Positions 35,101-43,657 of a stretch of DNA of 64,000 bases are shown piece by piece. Within the stretch, counting starts at the first letter, position 1. The number at the start of each line of letters is the position of its first letter. Below the pieces are notes generated by a model. It was not told the origin of the DNA and made no database searches. It was given only the letters and a program-made list of their open reading frames with translations. The translations under genes were made by a program, and so were the position numbers. The stretch is from Xanthobacter flavus (lineage in GTDB: Bacteria > Pseudomonadota > Alphaproteobacteria > Rhizobiales > Xanthobacteraceae), in the NCBI RefSeq assembly GCF_017875275.1, contig NZ_JAGGML010000001.1, positions 310,001 to 374,000 on the forward strand, written 5' to 3'.

Positions 35101-35177
35101 GCTTCGTTGCGCCTGAAGCTCTGAACCAGCTCGCCGACCCGAGCGCGCGCGGCTGCCTTCAGGTCTGGACTAGTCAT
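32106..35177 (-). CDS. Type IIG-like restriction enzyme (nuclease-methyltransferase-specificity)
   Basis: 1023 residues. N-terminal nuclease region with KKPDYELRL...FVEAKKPSIHI, a PD-(D/E)xK core (Asp, Glu, Lys). A helical spacer precedes the N6-adenine methylase domain with SAM motif FTVADICCGSGIFLLSVFEFL and catalytic NPPY (VIVGNPPYIRIQNMQ). The C-terminal ~350 residues are a TaqI-type target-recognition region (FVGVQTSADPIYIF; NVVGGTAADRQFYQFGRS). It would cut unmethylated DNA. The ATG overlaps the upstream methyltransferase stop (ATGA), so the start at 35,177 is preferred to 35,237. Confidence 0.82.
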   Translation of the reverse strand: MTSPDLKAAARARVGELVQSFRRNEADYLRAVYNETQARTDFITPLLAAFGWDVHNAAGQPLGLREVIEEATVEVGEERLSKKPDYELRLARQRKLFVEAKKPSIHIDRNRDAAFQTRRYGYSASLPIAVLTNFHQLAVYDCKPKPDLTDEANVARILLVRYDEFEARFDELWPLLSRAAIYSGDFDRRFSVDVTRHGAEQFDDFFLRQVRSWRERLAQDIHRNTPGLSPEELTYAVQLFLLRIVFLRICEDRDIERYETLRDLAAGDGSFNALLAELRRADAFYDSGLFRLLDDARLGVRISDDVLSGIINELYYPQSPYTFAVVETEVLGEIYEQFLGEIITIDAAGAVDITSKPEVRESGGVVPTPRYIVDAIVQRTLGPHLAGKAPTDLAVFTVADICCGSGIFLLSVFEFLNDHYLAWYQANDRAAHVGRTIYEAGAGLWRLTFEEKRRILLAHVRGVDIDANAVEVARFSLLLKLIEDEGAAGLRDYVERTGTPALPELEGTLRVGNSLVSQAEWTAARGALPARLLEKVNPFSWADEFPVETARDGFDVIVGNPPYIRIQNMQAYSPEEAAFYQNAASPYTTARQDNFDKYALFIERSLSLVRPDGRLGFIIPHKFMTIHAGRALRRLVTAGHVLEEIVHFGVQQVFGRQAANYTCLLILDRQGKADVTVERVDALEPWRYGTPGPRNVLPAVELTDDPWQFADDDTRALFARVRAACGRELGNAAEIFVGVQTSADPIYIFRAAAETADTVTLRWDGRDWPIERGILRPCLHDARLHPYTRAEANAWMIFPYEIAHNGTRTMARLIQPADMARLFPVCFAYLTARQAELERRNVVGGTAADRQFYQFGRSQSLTKFDSPKIILPILSLEARYAYDESNIMMTGGGNGPYYLIRPQDGAPESNFFLLAVLHHPLSEAMVRTHTSPFRGGYYSHGKQFIEHLPIPPATPIQRTEIETLVRQLIDANDAVLAARTPRQKTIYERNATALREQIEHRVSTLYGLSAADVILAKAVPIPA

Positions 35178-36928
35178 GTCGCCTGTTTCCGCGTACCGCG
35201 CCGGCGAGAATTGCGACGGTCCCTCATCTGTGTCCAAACGCTTTTCAAAAGGTCGCAGTCTGCGGCGCTCAGACCCATATGCTCGCGCAAAATAATTTTC
35301 GCATTTTCCTCAAGCACCGCGTCCAAACGTCCGGCCCGGACAAGTTGATCGACGTCTTTAAGCGGCATGGCGCCGTTGAGCTTCGCCGGCATCAATAGCC
35401 GCTCGGCTTCGGTCGGTTCCAGCTCTAATACGCCGCCGCCATAGCTACGCCCCTCGATCTCGGCCGAAGCGGCTGTAAGCCATGTATAGGTATTGGCGAT
35501 CACCCGCTCCGGCTTCGCACCATGGCTGCGCATCCGGTGGATTGTGTCGGTGGAGGTCGCCCCTGAAGCATTCAACACCATGCGCGGAAAGTCGTAAATT
35601 TGCCGGAAGGCGAAGCCATCCGGCACCCAAACAGAAGGCACCAGATACCACGGTTTGCGGATTGAGCATTTGTATCCTTTGTGGAACTCCTTCCGTTCGC
35701 CATCCTCAATGTATTGCCGTAACTTCGCACTCAATTCGCTGGCCTGGGCCGCGCTGATATTGAGCAGATGCACGCGGTTTCCATCGGCGGCGAGGGATCT
35801 CCAATCGGCCTTGCCCAGCTGGCTTCCTTTGAGCTGTACGGAACGCGACACTAAGGGTGTCGTGTAGCCTTCAAGGCCGAAGTCTTCGACCTGATCAGTT
35901 GAAAGTACGAAAAACTCATTCTTACCCGTGACCACGCCCACGTCGATACTTGCGTGTGTGGACATGGAGGAGGTGATTTCCGCATCGCGTAGCGCACGCA
36001 TGAAAGAAATCTGCCGGTTGTCTAGGAAGTATTTCAGCCACTTCTCGCTGTCATGGCGCATGATCTTCGGTTCGGCCCGCTCGAGCAGCAGGGCGGGCCT
36101 GATGTCGGTGATGTCGGCCACAGTCTCCGCCGCCGTCAGCGCGACCCGGCAGGTGTTGTCTTCGGTTGCGGCGGCCAGTGCGCCATCCGCCAACAGCAGC
36201 ACGACCTCCTGTTCAGCGTTCTCAAAGAACAGCTCGTTGCAGGCGATAACGTCGATACGTTCGAAATGATCTGTCAGGTACGACCGGAGTTGAGCAGCAT
36301 AGGTGACTTGTAGAATTTCGGCCGGCAGGACGAGCGCCAAGCGGCCACCTGGTTTCAGGCTGGCCGTCGCCGCAACGACGAAGGGCACCCAGATGTTGGT
36401 CAGACGGTTCGGTTTCAGCCCCTGGTCGCCCATGATCGCCATGGCGCGAGCGCGGTGCGGTTCGGGGAAAGACTGATAGCGAATAAAGGGAGGGTTGCCC
36501 ACGATCACGTCGAAAGCGGGTTGATCGGTTCCCTGCCACCAACCGAAGAAATCCGAGTTGCAAACGATTTTGTCCGCGGCTTTTCCGAGATCGGGGCGCA
36601 GGCGTTCCGTCGCCGCGCGCGCTTCTGCGGTGACGATCTCAACACCGGTGAGGTGATGTGGAATGTTCGTAGGTGTCACGCCCAACGACAAAAGTCGCTG
36701 GGCGGCTGCTTCCAAGAAAGCGCCGTCACCACAGCTAGGCTCCAGTACGGTGTCATCAGCAGACTGGATCGCCCATTCACAAAGCCACGCTGCGACCTGT
36801 GCAGACGTGTAGTACCCACCTCGCAACTTGTCTTTGTCTAGGTCAGCAAAGCGACCGCGCGGTGAAACTGTAGAAGCGGCAACCTTTGACTTAGGAGCGC
36901 GAGGTTTGGTAGTGTGAGCGGAAGTCAT
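35174..36928 (-). CDS. N6-adenine DNA methyltransferase, Eco57I/TaqI type
   Basis: 584 residues. LRGGYYTSAQVAAWLCEW leads into SAM motif VLEPSCGDGAFLEAA (about residues 62-76) and the catalytic DVIVGNPPFIRYQSF. The C-terminal half (STHASIDVGVVTGKNEFFVL; SIRKPWYLVPS) is a target-recognition region. There is no nuclease domain, so it is the protective partner of the type IIG-like enzyme downstream. It is coupled by ATGA overlaps to the RHH gene before it and the nuclease after it. Confidence 0.82.
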   Translation of the reverse strand: MTSAHTTKPRAPKSKVAASTVSPRGRFADLDKDKLRGGYYTSAQVAAWLCEWAIQSADDTVLEPSCGDGAFLEAAAQRLLSLGVTPTNIPHHLTGVEIVTAEARAATERLRPDLGKAADKIVCNSDFFGWWQGTDQPAFDVIVGNPPFIRYQSFPEPHRARAMAIMGDQGLKPNRLTNIWVPFVVAATASLKPGGRLALVLPAEILQVTYAAQLRSYLTDHFERIDVIACNELFFENAEQEVVLLLADGALAAATEDNTCRVALTAAETVADITDIRPALLLERAEPKIMRHDSEKWLKYFLDNRQISFMRALRDAEITSSMSTHASIDVGVVTGKNEFFVLSTDQVEDFGLEGYTTPLVSRSVQLKGSQLGKADWRSLAADGNRVHLLNISAAQASELSAKLRQYIEDGERKEFHKGYKCSIRKPWYLVPSVWVPDGFAFRQIYDFPRMVLNASGATSTDTIHRMRSHGAKPERVIANTYTWLTAASAEIEGRSYGGGVLELEPTEAERLLMPAKLNGAMPLKDVDQLVRAGRLDAVLEENAKIILREHMGLSAADCDLLKSVWTQMRDRRNSRRRGTRKQAT

Positions 36929-37116
36929 TCTTTCCCCATATGAAGCAGAGGCATGTCTTCCTTGAGGAGACGGTCAACCGCTTCGCGGACGACCCATGCT
37001 ACTGATACTCGATTCTTGCGGGCAATCTCGTTTAGCTCCCTATGCTGCTCCGCTGTCAGGCTGACTGACAGGCGATGGGCCGATTTGTCATCGTGGACAT
37101 GTGGTGAGTTCTGCAT
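36925..37116 (-). CDS. Ribbon-helix-helix regulator of the restriction operon
   Basis: 63 residues from MQNSPHVHDD. The core SAHRLSVSLTAEQHRELNEIA-like stretch plus VSVAWVVREAVDRLL gives a strand and two helices of a CopG/Arc-type fold. First gene of the operon and coupled to the methyltransferase by an ATGA overlap. TGCACC-type repeats lie just upstream, so it probably represses its own operon and delays restriction until protection is in place. A start at 37,158 would place those repeats in the coding region. Confidence 0.7.
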   Translation of the reverse strand: MQNSPHVHDDKSAHRLSVSLTAEQHRELNEIARKNRVSVAWVVREAVDRLLKEDMPLLHMGKE

Positions 37117-37140
37117 AGCGGCTCTAAAGTGATTTGCCTT

Positions 37141-37167
37141 TGCACCACCATGCACCACATCGGTGCA
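37141..37167. promoter_or_regulatory. TGCACC repeats, likely operator of the RHH regulator
   Basis: TGCACCAC occurs at 37,141-37,148 and 37,151-37,158, ten bases apart (one helical turn), followed by an inverted GGTGCA at 37,162-37,167. Repeats at one-turn spacing just before an RHH gene are typical RHH operators. Confidence 0.5.
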
Positions 37168-37373
37168 AGGCGCAACACGGCCCGCCAGTCATAGAGATAC
37201 AAATAGCGGAGCATCCGGAATCGAACACGGCAAGTCTGTCGGTGCCTAGCCAATCCCTTTTCTACGCCACGGTATCCTATTCACCGCACAGCGGTGCCCG
37301 AGGCCTTCCCCTGCGTTAACATTCCGCGCTTCTATTGCCCCAGTCCCTTTCCGGGCATGGGATATCGGAGACA

Positions 37374-37568
37374 ATGGCGGTCAAGCGGAACAGGATCAAT
37401 ATCGAGGTTACACCCTCGACCGGACCGGAAACGGACCGGAATGATCGCGCACGCAAAGACGCTGCCGTGATGTCACTGGCTCGCCTGATTGGTCGCCAGA
37501 TCGCCCGCGAGCAATTTGAGCGCAAGCTGGCAGCGGAGCGCAAACCACAACGCCACCCACGCTGCTGA
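37374..37568 (+). CDS. Small conserved protein upstream of recombinase genes
   Basis: 64 residues starting MAVKRNRINIEVTP with GGAG at the right distance. DRNDRARKDAAVMSLARLIGRQIAREQFE is a long basic-acidic helix. Short proteins of this kind often precede serine recombinase genes in alphaproteobacterial islands; their role is unknown. An accessory factor for recombination is possible but unproven. Confidence 0.6.
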   Translation: MAVKRNRINIEVTPSTGPETDRNDRARKDAAVMSLARLIGRQIAREQFERKLAAERKPQRHPRC

Positions 37569-37639
37569 CCTGCAAATTCCTTTGCATTTATACGTGTAAC
37601 ACGCATTATATAGGCAGACCTATTTTCCTGGAGTCTGCG

Positions 37640-37840
37640 ATGCCAACCACAACCTCCCTCGAATTTCAGCGCAAGTTCGGACACTATCTGAACGAGTCTC
37701 ACCGTGAGCCGGTAGAGATCACGCGACATGGACGGCGCGAGTTTGTGCTGATGTCGGCCGCCCAATATGACGAGCTGCTGGCAGCGGCGAAGCGCAGCGG
37801 CAAGGCCGTCGAAGCCGCCTCCGAACCTAAACGGAATTAA
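37640..37840 (+). CDS. Phd/YefM-type antitoxin, no toxin adjacent
   Basis: 66 residues. TTSLEFQRKFGHYLNESHREPVEITRHGRREFVLMS is the Phd DNA-binding fold with the typical ITxHGR turn, then AAQYDELL. The usual C-terminal toxin-neutralising tail is short (AASEPKRN), and no toxin gene follows; the recombinase gene starts 39 bases later. It may instead serve as a repressor of the recombinase. Orphan status is seen; the regulatory role is inferred. Confidence 0.72.
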   Translation: MPTTTSLEFQRKFGHYLNESHREPVEITRHGRREFVLMSAAQYDELLAAAKRSGKAVEAASEPKRN

Positions 37841-37879
37841 GATACCTCCCCCGACACGGAGCTTGAAAGGACTGCCGAT

Positions 37880-39610
<1,731 letters not shown>

Positions 39611-39802
39611 TCAGAACCGAGAGTTTGCCGGCGAACCGGCTGTCGGCGAGGCGTATGTAGCAATCCCCGCTCCCGATGGAAAGGCCACGGAGCATTATTT
39701 GTGGCCGGGCACCCCTGCCCTGTGGACGACGCATGTCTACGCGCCCTCCGCGATTGCCTGAAATTCCTTTATTCGCAATAGGCTGAACGGAAAGGACAGG
39801 CT

Positions 39803-40150
39803 TCAGCCGTGGAGCCAGTAAGCGCCGGCCATGAGCACGATTTCGCCCACCACCACCCCGGCGAACACCGAACGGCGCACCAGAAGGAAGCCGGCGACGC
39901 CCGCCACCACCGAGCCGAGGCGCAGCATAAGCGGTATCTCGGCCAGCGCCCCGGTGGGCGCGAAGAGGAGCCGCGCCACCACGGCGGCCAGAAGCGCGGT
40001 CGCCACCGCCCGCACCCAGTGGAAGACGGCGCTGCCCTCCTCCACCCGGCGGCCCGCGATGACGGCAAGGGTGCGCCACACCTCCGTCGGCAGGAAGCCG
40101 AGGAGGATCACCAGCAGCAGGGCCGCGCCTTCGCTCATCGGCGCGATCAT
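39803..40150 (-). CDS. azlD: AzlD-like branched-chain amino acid export subunit
   Basis: 115 residues with four hydrophobic helices (LLLVILLGFLPTEVWRTLAVI, VRAVATALLAAVVARLL, SVVAGVAGFLLVRRS, AGVVVGEIVLMAGAY). Size, helix pattern and the 4-base ATGA overlap with an azlC-like partner upstream fit AzlD. The partner is only a remnant, so export activity is doubtful. Confidence 0.72.
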   Translation of the reverse strand: MIAPMSEGAALLLVILLGFLPTEVWRTLAVIAGRRVEEGSAVFHWVRAVATALLAAVVARLLFAPTGALAEIPLMLRLGSVVAGVAGFLLVRRSVFAGVVVGEIVLMAGAYWLHG

Positions 40151-40340
40151 CGCCGCCGCTCCAGCAGGCGACCGGCTATGAAAGCCAGCGTGCCGCCGCC
40201 GATGCCGGCAATCATCAGATCAAGCCCGCCCGCAAGGTTCAGCGTCAGCGGCATCAGGATGAAGCCCGCGGCGAGGGCCAGCCAGTCCGTCGGCAGCGTT
40301 GCGTTGCGCACCATCAGCACGGTGAAAGATAATGGCGTGA
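40147..40340 (-). pseudogene. azlC: AzlC-like C-terminal remnant
   Basis: Only the last ~60 residues look like AzlC: TLPTDWLALAAGFILMPLT, GGLDLMIAGIGGG, ending AGRLLERRR. A full AzlC has about 230 residues. Upstream of ~40,340 the frame stays open but turns into Arg/Ala-rich sequence antisense to the next gene, so the gene has lost its 5' part at the junction with the small island. The exact break point is approximate. Confidence 0.6.
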
Positions 40341-40385
40341 GCCCGCCAGCGCCTTTCGGCAGATCGCCGGAAGGAAGCAACCCGC

Positions 40386-40736
40386 GTGCGCGTTGAACGC
40401 CACCGTGCGGCGCTGAAATCGATCTGGACGCCCCAGCCGGTGGACCTAGACCGACTGCGATGCGAGATGCAGGCGCTTCGCTTGTGGCTGGCACAGGACG
40501 GCAGGCCGCAGCGGAAATTGCGCAAGCGGGCAAAAGAGATCGGCGCCGCGCGCGCCCTCTACGCCGCGCACCTTGCGGAGACCGGGAAGGCTCCGACGCA
40601 CCGGGAAATGGCCGAAGCCATGGCCGCACGAACCGGGAAGCCTTGGACCGTCCGGCAAGGCCAAACCGCGCTCGAATGGCTGAAGGCGTTGGAGGAAGCC
40701 GGAGTGTGGGGAGCGTTACAGGATTTCACCGGTTAG
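40386..40736 (+). CDS. Hypothetical protein with winged-helix-like C-terminus
   Basis: 116 residues, GTG start with GGAAGGAAG ten bases before. Basic and helical; the C-terminal part (GKAPTHREMAEAMAARTG, VRQGQTALEWLKALEEAGVW) resembles a winged helix-turn-helix. Its last codons form the first half of the 24-bp repeat array, so it is a candidate for the protein that binds those sites. No family recognised. Confidence 0.5.
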   Translation: MRVERHRAALKSIWTPQPVDLDRLRCEMQALRLWLAQDGRPQRKLRKRAKEIGAARALYAAHLAETGKAPTHREMAEAMAARTGKPWTVRQGQTALEWLKALEEAGVWGALQDFTG

Positions 40737-40921
40737 GCTAACCGGTGAACCTAGCCGGGAGGGTATTTCCATTGAATCACAGTCGGTTAGCCACAAGCCG
40801 GAGGATGCTTCGGGTTCTAACCGGTGAAATTCTGTAACGCGTTTCTCAAGTATATAAAGACTCTTTAGATTCTAAGATTCTTCTAGATTCCTGGACAGCG
40901 TTACAAAAATTCACCGGTTAG
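40713..40921. repeat. 24-bp repeat sites flanking an AT-rich stretch
   Basis: The unit is GCGTTACA, four variable bases, then TTCACCGGTTAG. Copies: 40,713-40,736 (plus), 40,817-40,840 (inverted) and 40,898-40,921 (plus). A half site at 40,738-40,749 makes the first copy a perfect 12+1+12 palindrome (40,725-40,749). Between copies 2 and 3 is an AT-rich segment with AGATTCT repeats, including TTAGATTCTAAG (40,865-40,876), identical to a 12-mer in the putative oriV at 6022-6033. Confidence 0.75.
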
Positions 40922-41059
40922 AACTCTCCGGCTTCCGATGCACCTGCGGCGAACCCTAGGGACTTCCGGCCCGCTTAAGTCAATTTTGATTTAAACTTCA
41001 AAAACTTGACTATAGTTTCGACTCATGAAAGGTTCACCCGGCATCCAACGAGGGAACCC
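40737..41059. other. Gap with repeat array and AT-rich promoter-like region
   Basis: 323 bp without a gene. It holds most of the 24-bp repeat array and, from 40,978, an AT-rich stretch with TATAGT at about 41,012 that may be the promoter of the next gene. Confidence 0.4.
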
Positions 41060-41308
41060 ATGCGCACTTATCTTGACGACCGGACGTATTCCGAACTGAT
41101 CTATGCCCTCCTTCACCTGAAGCCCACGCACTTCTCCGGCCGCGTTGACTACAGCGACGTAGCCATGGCCCTTGGCGAAGTCGCGGATATTTGGCCCAAG
41201 TGCATCCTGCCGCACGAAATCCGCGCCCATTGGGAGGACGAGAACCCGCCCCCGGCTTGTGGTCAGAGGTGGAGTGACAGCGTGAAGAGCACTCCCGAGG
41301 TGGTGTGA
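41060..41308 (+). CDS. Hypothetical protein (82 aa)
   Basis: Starts MRTYLDDRTYSELIYALLHL with GAGGGA five bases upstream. Continues YSDVAMALGEVADIWPK and ends acidic. I recognise no family. It lies between two repeat regions of the small island. Confidence 0.5.
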   Translation: MRTYLDDRTYSELIYALLHLKPTHFSGRVDYSDVAMALGEVADIWPKCILPHEIRAHWEDENPPPACGQRWSDSVKSTPEVV

Positions 41309-41314
41309 CTGACA

Positions 41315-41420
41315 CGTTACTGACTGTCAGTAGCGCCGTGACTGACAGTCAGTAACGCCCCCTTTCGACCGTCAGTAACGCCGTGACTGACAGCGTTACT
41401 GACGCGTGACTGATTTTTTT
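41315..41420. repeat. GTCAGTAACG inverted/direct repeat cluster with T run
   Basis: A 23-bp unit (GTCAGTAACGCCGTGACTGA plus CAG) occurs at 41,326-41,348 (one mismatch) and 41,371-41,393, with a partial copy at 41,348-41,359. Inverted CGTTACTGAC arms lie at 41,315-41,324 and 41,394-41,403; the right end (GTCAGTAACGC...GCGTTACTGAC) forms a perfect 11-bp stem followed by GATTTTTTT. It may be a terminator of the 41,060 gene or a binding-site cluster. Confidence 0.6.
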
Positions 41421-41505
41421 CGCTTTAGCCCAGCGCCCAACCCCTCGCTCGCTATTCATATCGCATGAACGCGCCGCGACCCTGCGGCGCGAGGGGGAGC
41501 CCTCC

Positions 41506-41949
41506 ATGGTTGTGAGTGTCGAGCACCAGCGAGCCAAAGCGCGCGAGCGGCAGGCCCGGCGCCGTGCGCGGCTCTCCGACGAACAGCGCCGCGCCGAATG
41601 GCGAGCGTACCAAGCTGCGCACCGCGCTCGCCGGAAGCTCTCCCCGACTGAACAGATCGAGGACACCATGTCCCTCACGCACGCCCACCTACCGCCCCCG
41701 CCTCCCCTTCCCGACGATGAGATCGGCCTTCTCTTGGCCGACCTCGACAACGAAGAGTCTCCGGCCGAACCGGAAGCCGATGCCCAAGTATCGGAGCCCG
41801 ACGAACACGACCTGATCGCCGGCCTCGAATCCATCGTAGCGGACGCACTCGCCGAACAGCGCGCCGTCAGGCTCGACACCTTCGACGCCAAGGCAGAGAA
41901 GGAACGGGTACAATCTGAAGTAAATGTTTTTATGGACATGCTCGGATAG
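41506..41949 (+). CDS. Hypothetical charged protein (147 aa)
   Basis: ATG with GAGGGGGA upstream. The first 50 residues are very basic and helical (RAKARERQARRRARLSDEQR), then a proline run (PPPPPLPDDEIGLLLADLD) and an acidic tail with AEKERVQSEVNVF. No catalytic motif. The proline-plus-DDE module recurs in the next gene. Confidence 0.5.
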   Translation: MVVSVEHQRAKARERQARRRARLSDEQRRAEWRAYQAAHRARRKLSPTEQIEDTMSLTHAHLPPPPPLPDDEIGLLLADLDNEESPAEPEADAQVSEPDEHDLIAGLESIVADALAEQRAVRLDTFDAKAEKERVQSEVNVFMDMLG

Positions 41950-42044
41950 GATGAAAAACTGCCTATAGAAATGAGCAGAATCCTATTGAAAGCCATGTTT
42001 CTGTGTGAATGATAGGGAGCCTCACTAATCATGAGGCAAAGGCA

Positions 42045-42380
42045 ATGTGCATCAATCGACTTCCGCCAGTATCTCAACTGGAACAGTGCTCGCCCTTAAA
42101 TCGGATCTTAATTCTGGACTGTTGGGAGCGCGAACTTCAGGACGAACGCGCCGGCATTATTGACGGCACCGTATGTCCGTCTGGAAAGACCAGCAGGCGA
42201 TCCTTGCTCAAGAGCAACCGCGCGCGCGCCGCCCGGCTTGCGCGCCTGCGGAGCCATTTTTCTCCGCCCCTTCCGGCTCCTCCCATTTCCGACGACGAAC
42301 TCGATCGGATGGCGGCATTCCTCGACATGCCGACGAAACCGATCGTTCGCGTCAGGGCGCCGTCGCGGGTGGCCGCATGA
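42045..42380 (+). CDS. Hypothetical protein sharing a Pro/DDEL module
   Basis: About 111 residues; the start is uncertain (42,009 is an in-frame alternative). The basic segment SNRARAARLARLRSHF is followed by PPLPAPPISDDELDRMAAFLDM, which resembles PPPPLPDDEIGLLLADL of the previous gene. Its stop overlaps the next start codon (ATGA), so the two are coupled. Confidence 0.4.
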   Translation: MCINRLPPVSQLEQCSPLNRILILDCWERELQDERAGIIDGTVCPSGKTSRRSLLKSNRARAARLARLRSHFSPPLPAPPISDDELDRMAAFLDMPTKPIVRVRAPSRVAA

Positions 42381-42559
42381 CTGGCCCCATGCTCAAGACC
42401 GCCAAGGGCACCAGCTATACCTTGGAAGGTAAGGAACCTCACGACATGGTGCGCGTCCACACCGAGCACGGTACCCGGTGTACCGGACGCGGAGGCCTCC
42501 CGGCCGACATGGTGGCGGACAGTCTGGCCGCCGCTCTGAAACGGGAACAAGGAAAGTAG
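42377..42559 (+). CDS. Hypothetical small protein (60 aa)
   Basis: Starts MTGPMLKTAKGTSYTLEGKEP and ends VADSLAAALKREQGK. Begins in an ATGA overlap and ends 17 bases before a strong terminator, which supports it as the last gene of this small unit. Function unknown. Confidence 0.5.
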   Translation: MTGPMLKTAKGTSYTLEGKEPHDMVRVHTEHGTRCTGRGGLPADMVADSLAAALKREQGK

Positions 42560-42575
42560 CGTTCCCAGCACCCAC

Positions 42576-42606
42576 AAGGCGGCACCTCACCAGTGCCGCC
42601 TTTTTT
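42576..42606 (+). terminator. Rho-independent terminator
   Basis: AAGGCGGCAC pairs with GTGCCGCCTT around a 7-base loop, followed by TTTT. Perfect 10-bp stem. Confidence 0.85.
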
Positions 42607-42667
42607 CGTGCATTCAATTCACGCCCGCCAATGTATAATTCGCCGATCTTTAACAAAGGGGACAGCG

Positions 42668-42964
42668 ATGGCAGTATCTGGAACCCACATTTCCTATGGA
42701 CGAGTAAAGGCAGTTTCCCCCGGCGTCGCTCTAATGGGCGCCCCCGACTGGACCGAGACGATGGCCACCCCGGGAACGACTGCCAAGGCGGCGACGCTCG
42801 ACACCACGGCCGACTGCTACCTGATCCAGCCGACCTCAGACATCTTCGCCGCCATCGGCCCGTCGCCGAACGCGGCTGTCGATCCTCGGATGCTGATTAG
42901 GGCTGGCGAGGCCGTGACCATCCCGTGCGCCAAAGGGGACAAGGTGGCTTGGGTGCTGGCCTGA
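42668..42964 (+). CDS. Small phage-like protein
   Basis: 98 residues starting MAVSGTHISYGRV, with AAAGGGGACA as a strong ribosome site. TTADCYLIQPTSDIFAAIGPSPNA and GEAVTIPCAKGDKVAWVLA look like small beta-rich head or decoration-type proteins of tailed phages. It forms a single-gene unit between two terminators. The phage assignment rests on style only, with no clear family match. Confidence 0.5.
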   Translation: MAVSGTHISYGRVKAVSPGVALMGAPDWTETMATPGTTAKAATLDTTADCYLIQPTSDIFAAIGPSPNAAVDPRMLIRAGEAVTIPCAKGDKVAWVLA

Positions 42965-42987
42965 CATAGGACGCTCGCGACCATTAC

Positions 42988-43015
42988 GGCGGCACCCTCA
43001 CCCGGTGCCGCCCTT
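42988..43015 (+). terminator. Rho-independent terminator
   Basis: GGCGGCACC pairs with GGTGCCGCC around a 7-base loop, followed by CTTTG, 23 bases after the phage-like gene. The stem is almost the same as in the terminator at 42,576. Confidence 0.75.
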
Positions 43016-43056
43016 TGCAGCTTGAATATGTTCTTTTTTTGTTCTCATTCTCACCC

Positions 43057-43317
43057 ATGGTCGAGAGCCCGAACATTCACACCCTTATTATGTTGAATGT
43101 CCCGCTATGCGCCGCGTGCGAGGACTGCGGCCATCGCACGCTCCTTTCCGGCCACCAACTTGCCAGCCGGCGCCTACTCCGAGGCAAAATGACCGCCATT
43201 AGCTCCCTGCGCCTCCGCTGCGGCGAGTGCGGGAGCCGGCGCATTCAGAAGGTGATTCCCCGCGACATGGCAGAGGCTGCACGATTCGTCGGCGGCGCGG
43301 AGACCGATCGTCAGTAA
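43057..43317 (+). CDS. Hypothetical zinc-ribbon-like protein (86 aa)
   Basis: From MVESPNIHTLIMLNVPL. Two cysteine pairs (CAACEDCGHRTLL and LRCGECGSRRIQKV) about 40 residues apart suggest a small zinc ribbon. A longer start at 43,015 falls in the terminator and is unlikely. Confidence 0.5.
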   Translation: MVESPNIHTLIMLNVPLCAACEDCGHRTLLSGHQLASRRLLRGKMTAISSLRLRCGECGSRRIQKVIPRDMAEAARFVGGAETDRQ

Positions 43318-43657
43318 ACATAATGCCCTGCAACCTGTGGATGACGGTGATGCCGCCAAACCGAAGGGGGCTAGCGGAATTCCATGAATTAGTCGCAAGA
43401 ATTCAACAACCGTAGAGCTTTGAAGCCGAAGCGTCGCCGGGCAGCCGTTGGAGCAAGGCGAAATGGCCCACCGAGGACGGACGTCCTCGTAACCCTAGCC
43501 GTGCTCCCTTTCCGTGAGTATTCTTCAGACGTCAGAGCGAATCTTACTTCGACAGCAGGCGCCCGGAAGACCGCAAGGTCTCACAATAAGACCAACCCAC
43601 TCCGGCCGGGCGCCGGAGCCTCGGAAGACCCGAGGTAAACTGTAGAGGATGATTCCT
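43318..43657. other. Gap with no clear gene
   Basis: 340 bp. A basic ORF at 43,420-43,638 lacks a convincing ribosome site and family features. Nothing else recognised. Confidence 0.35.
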
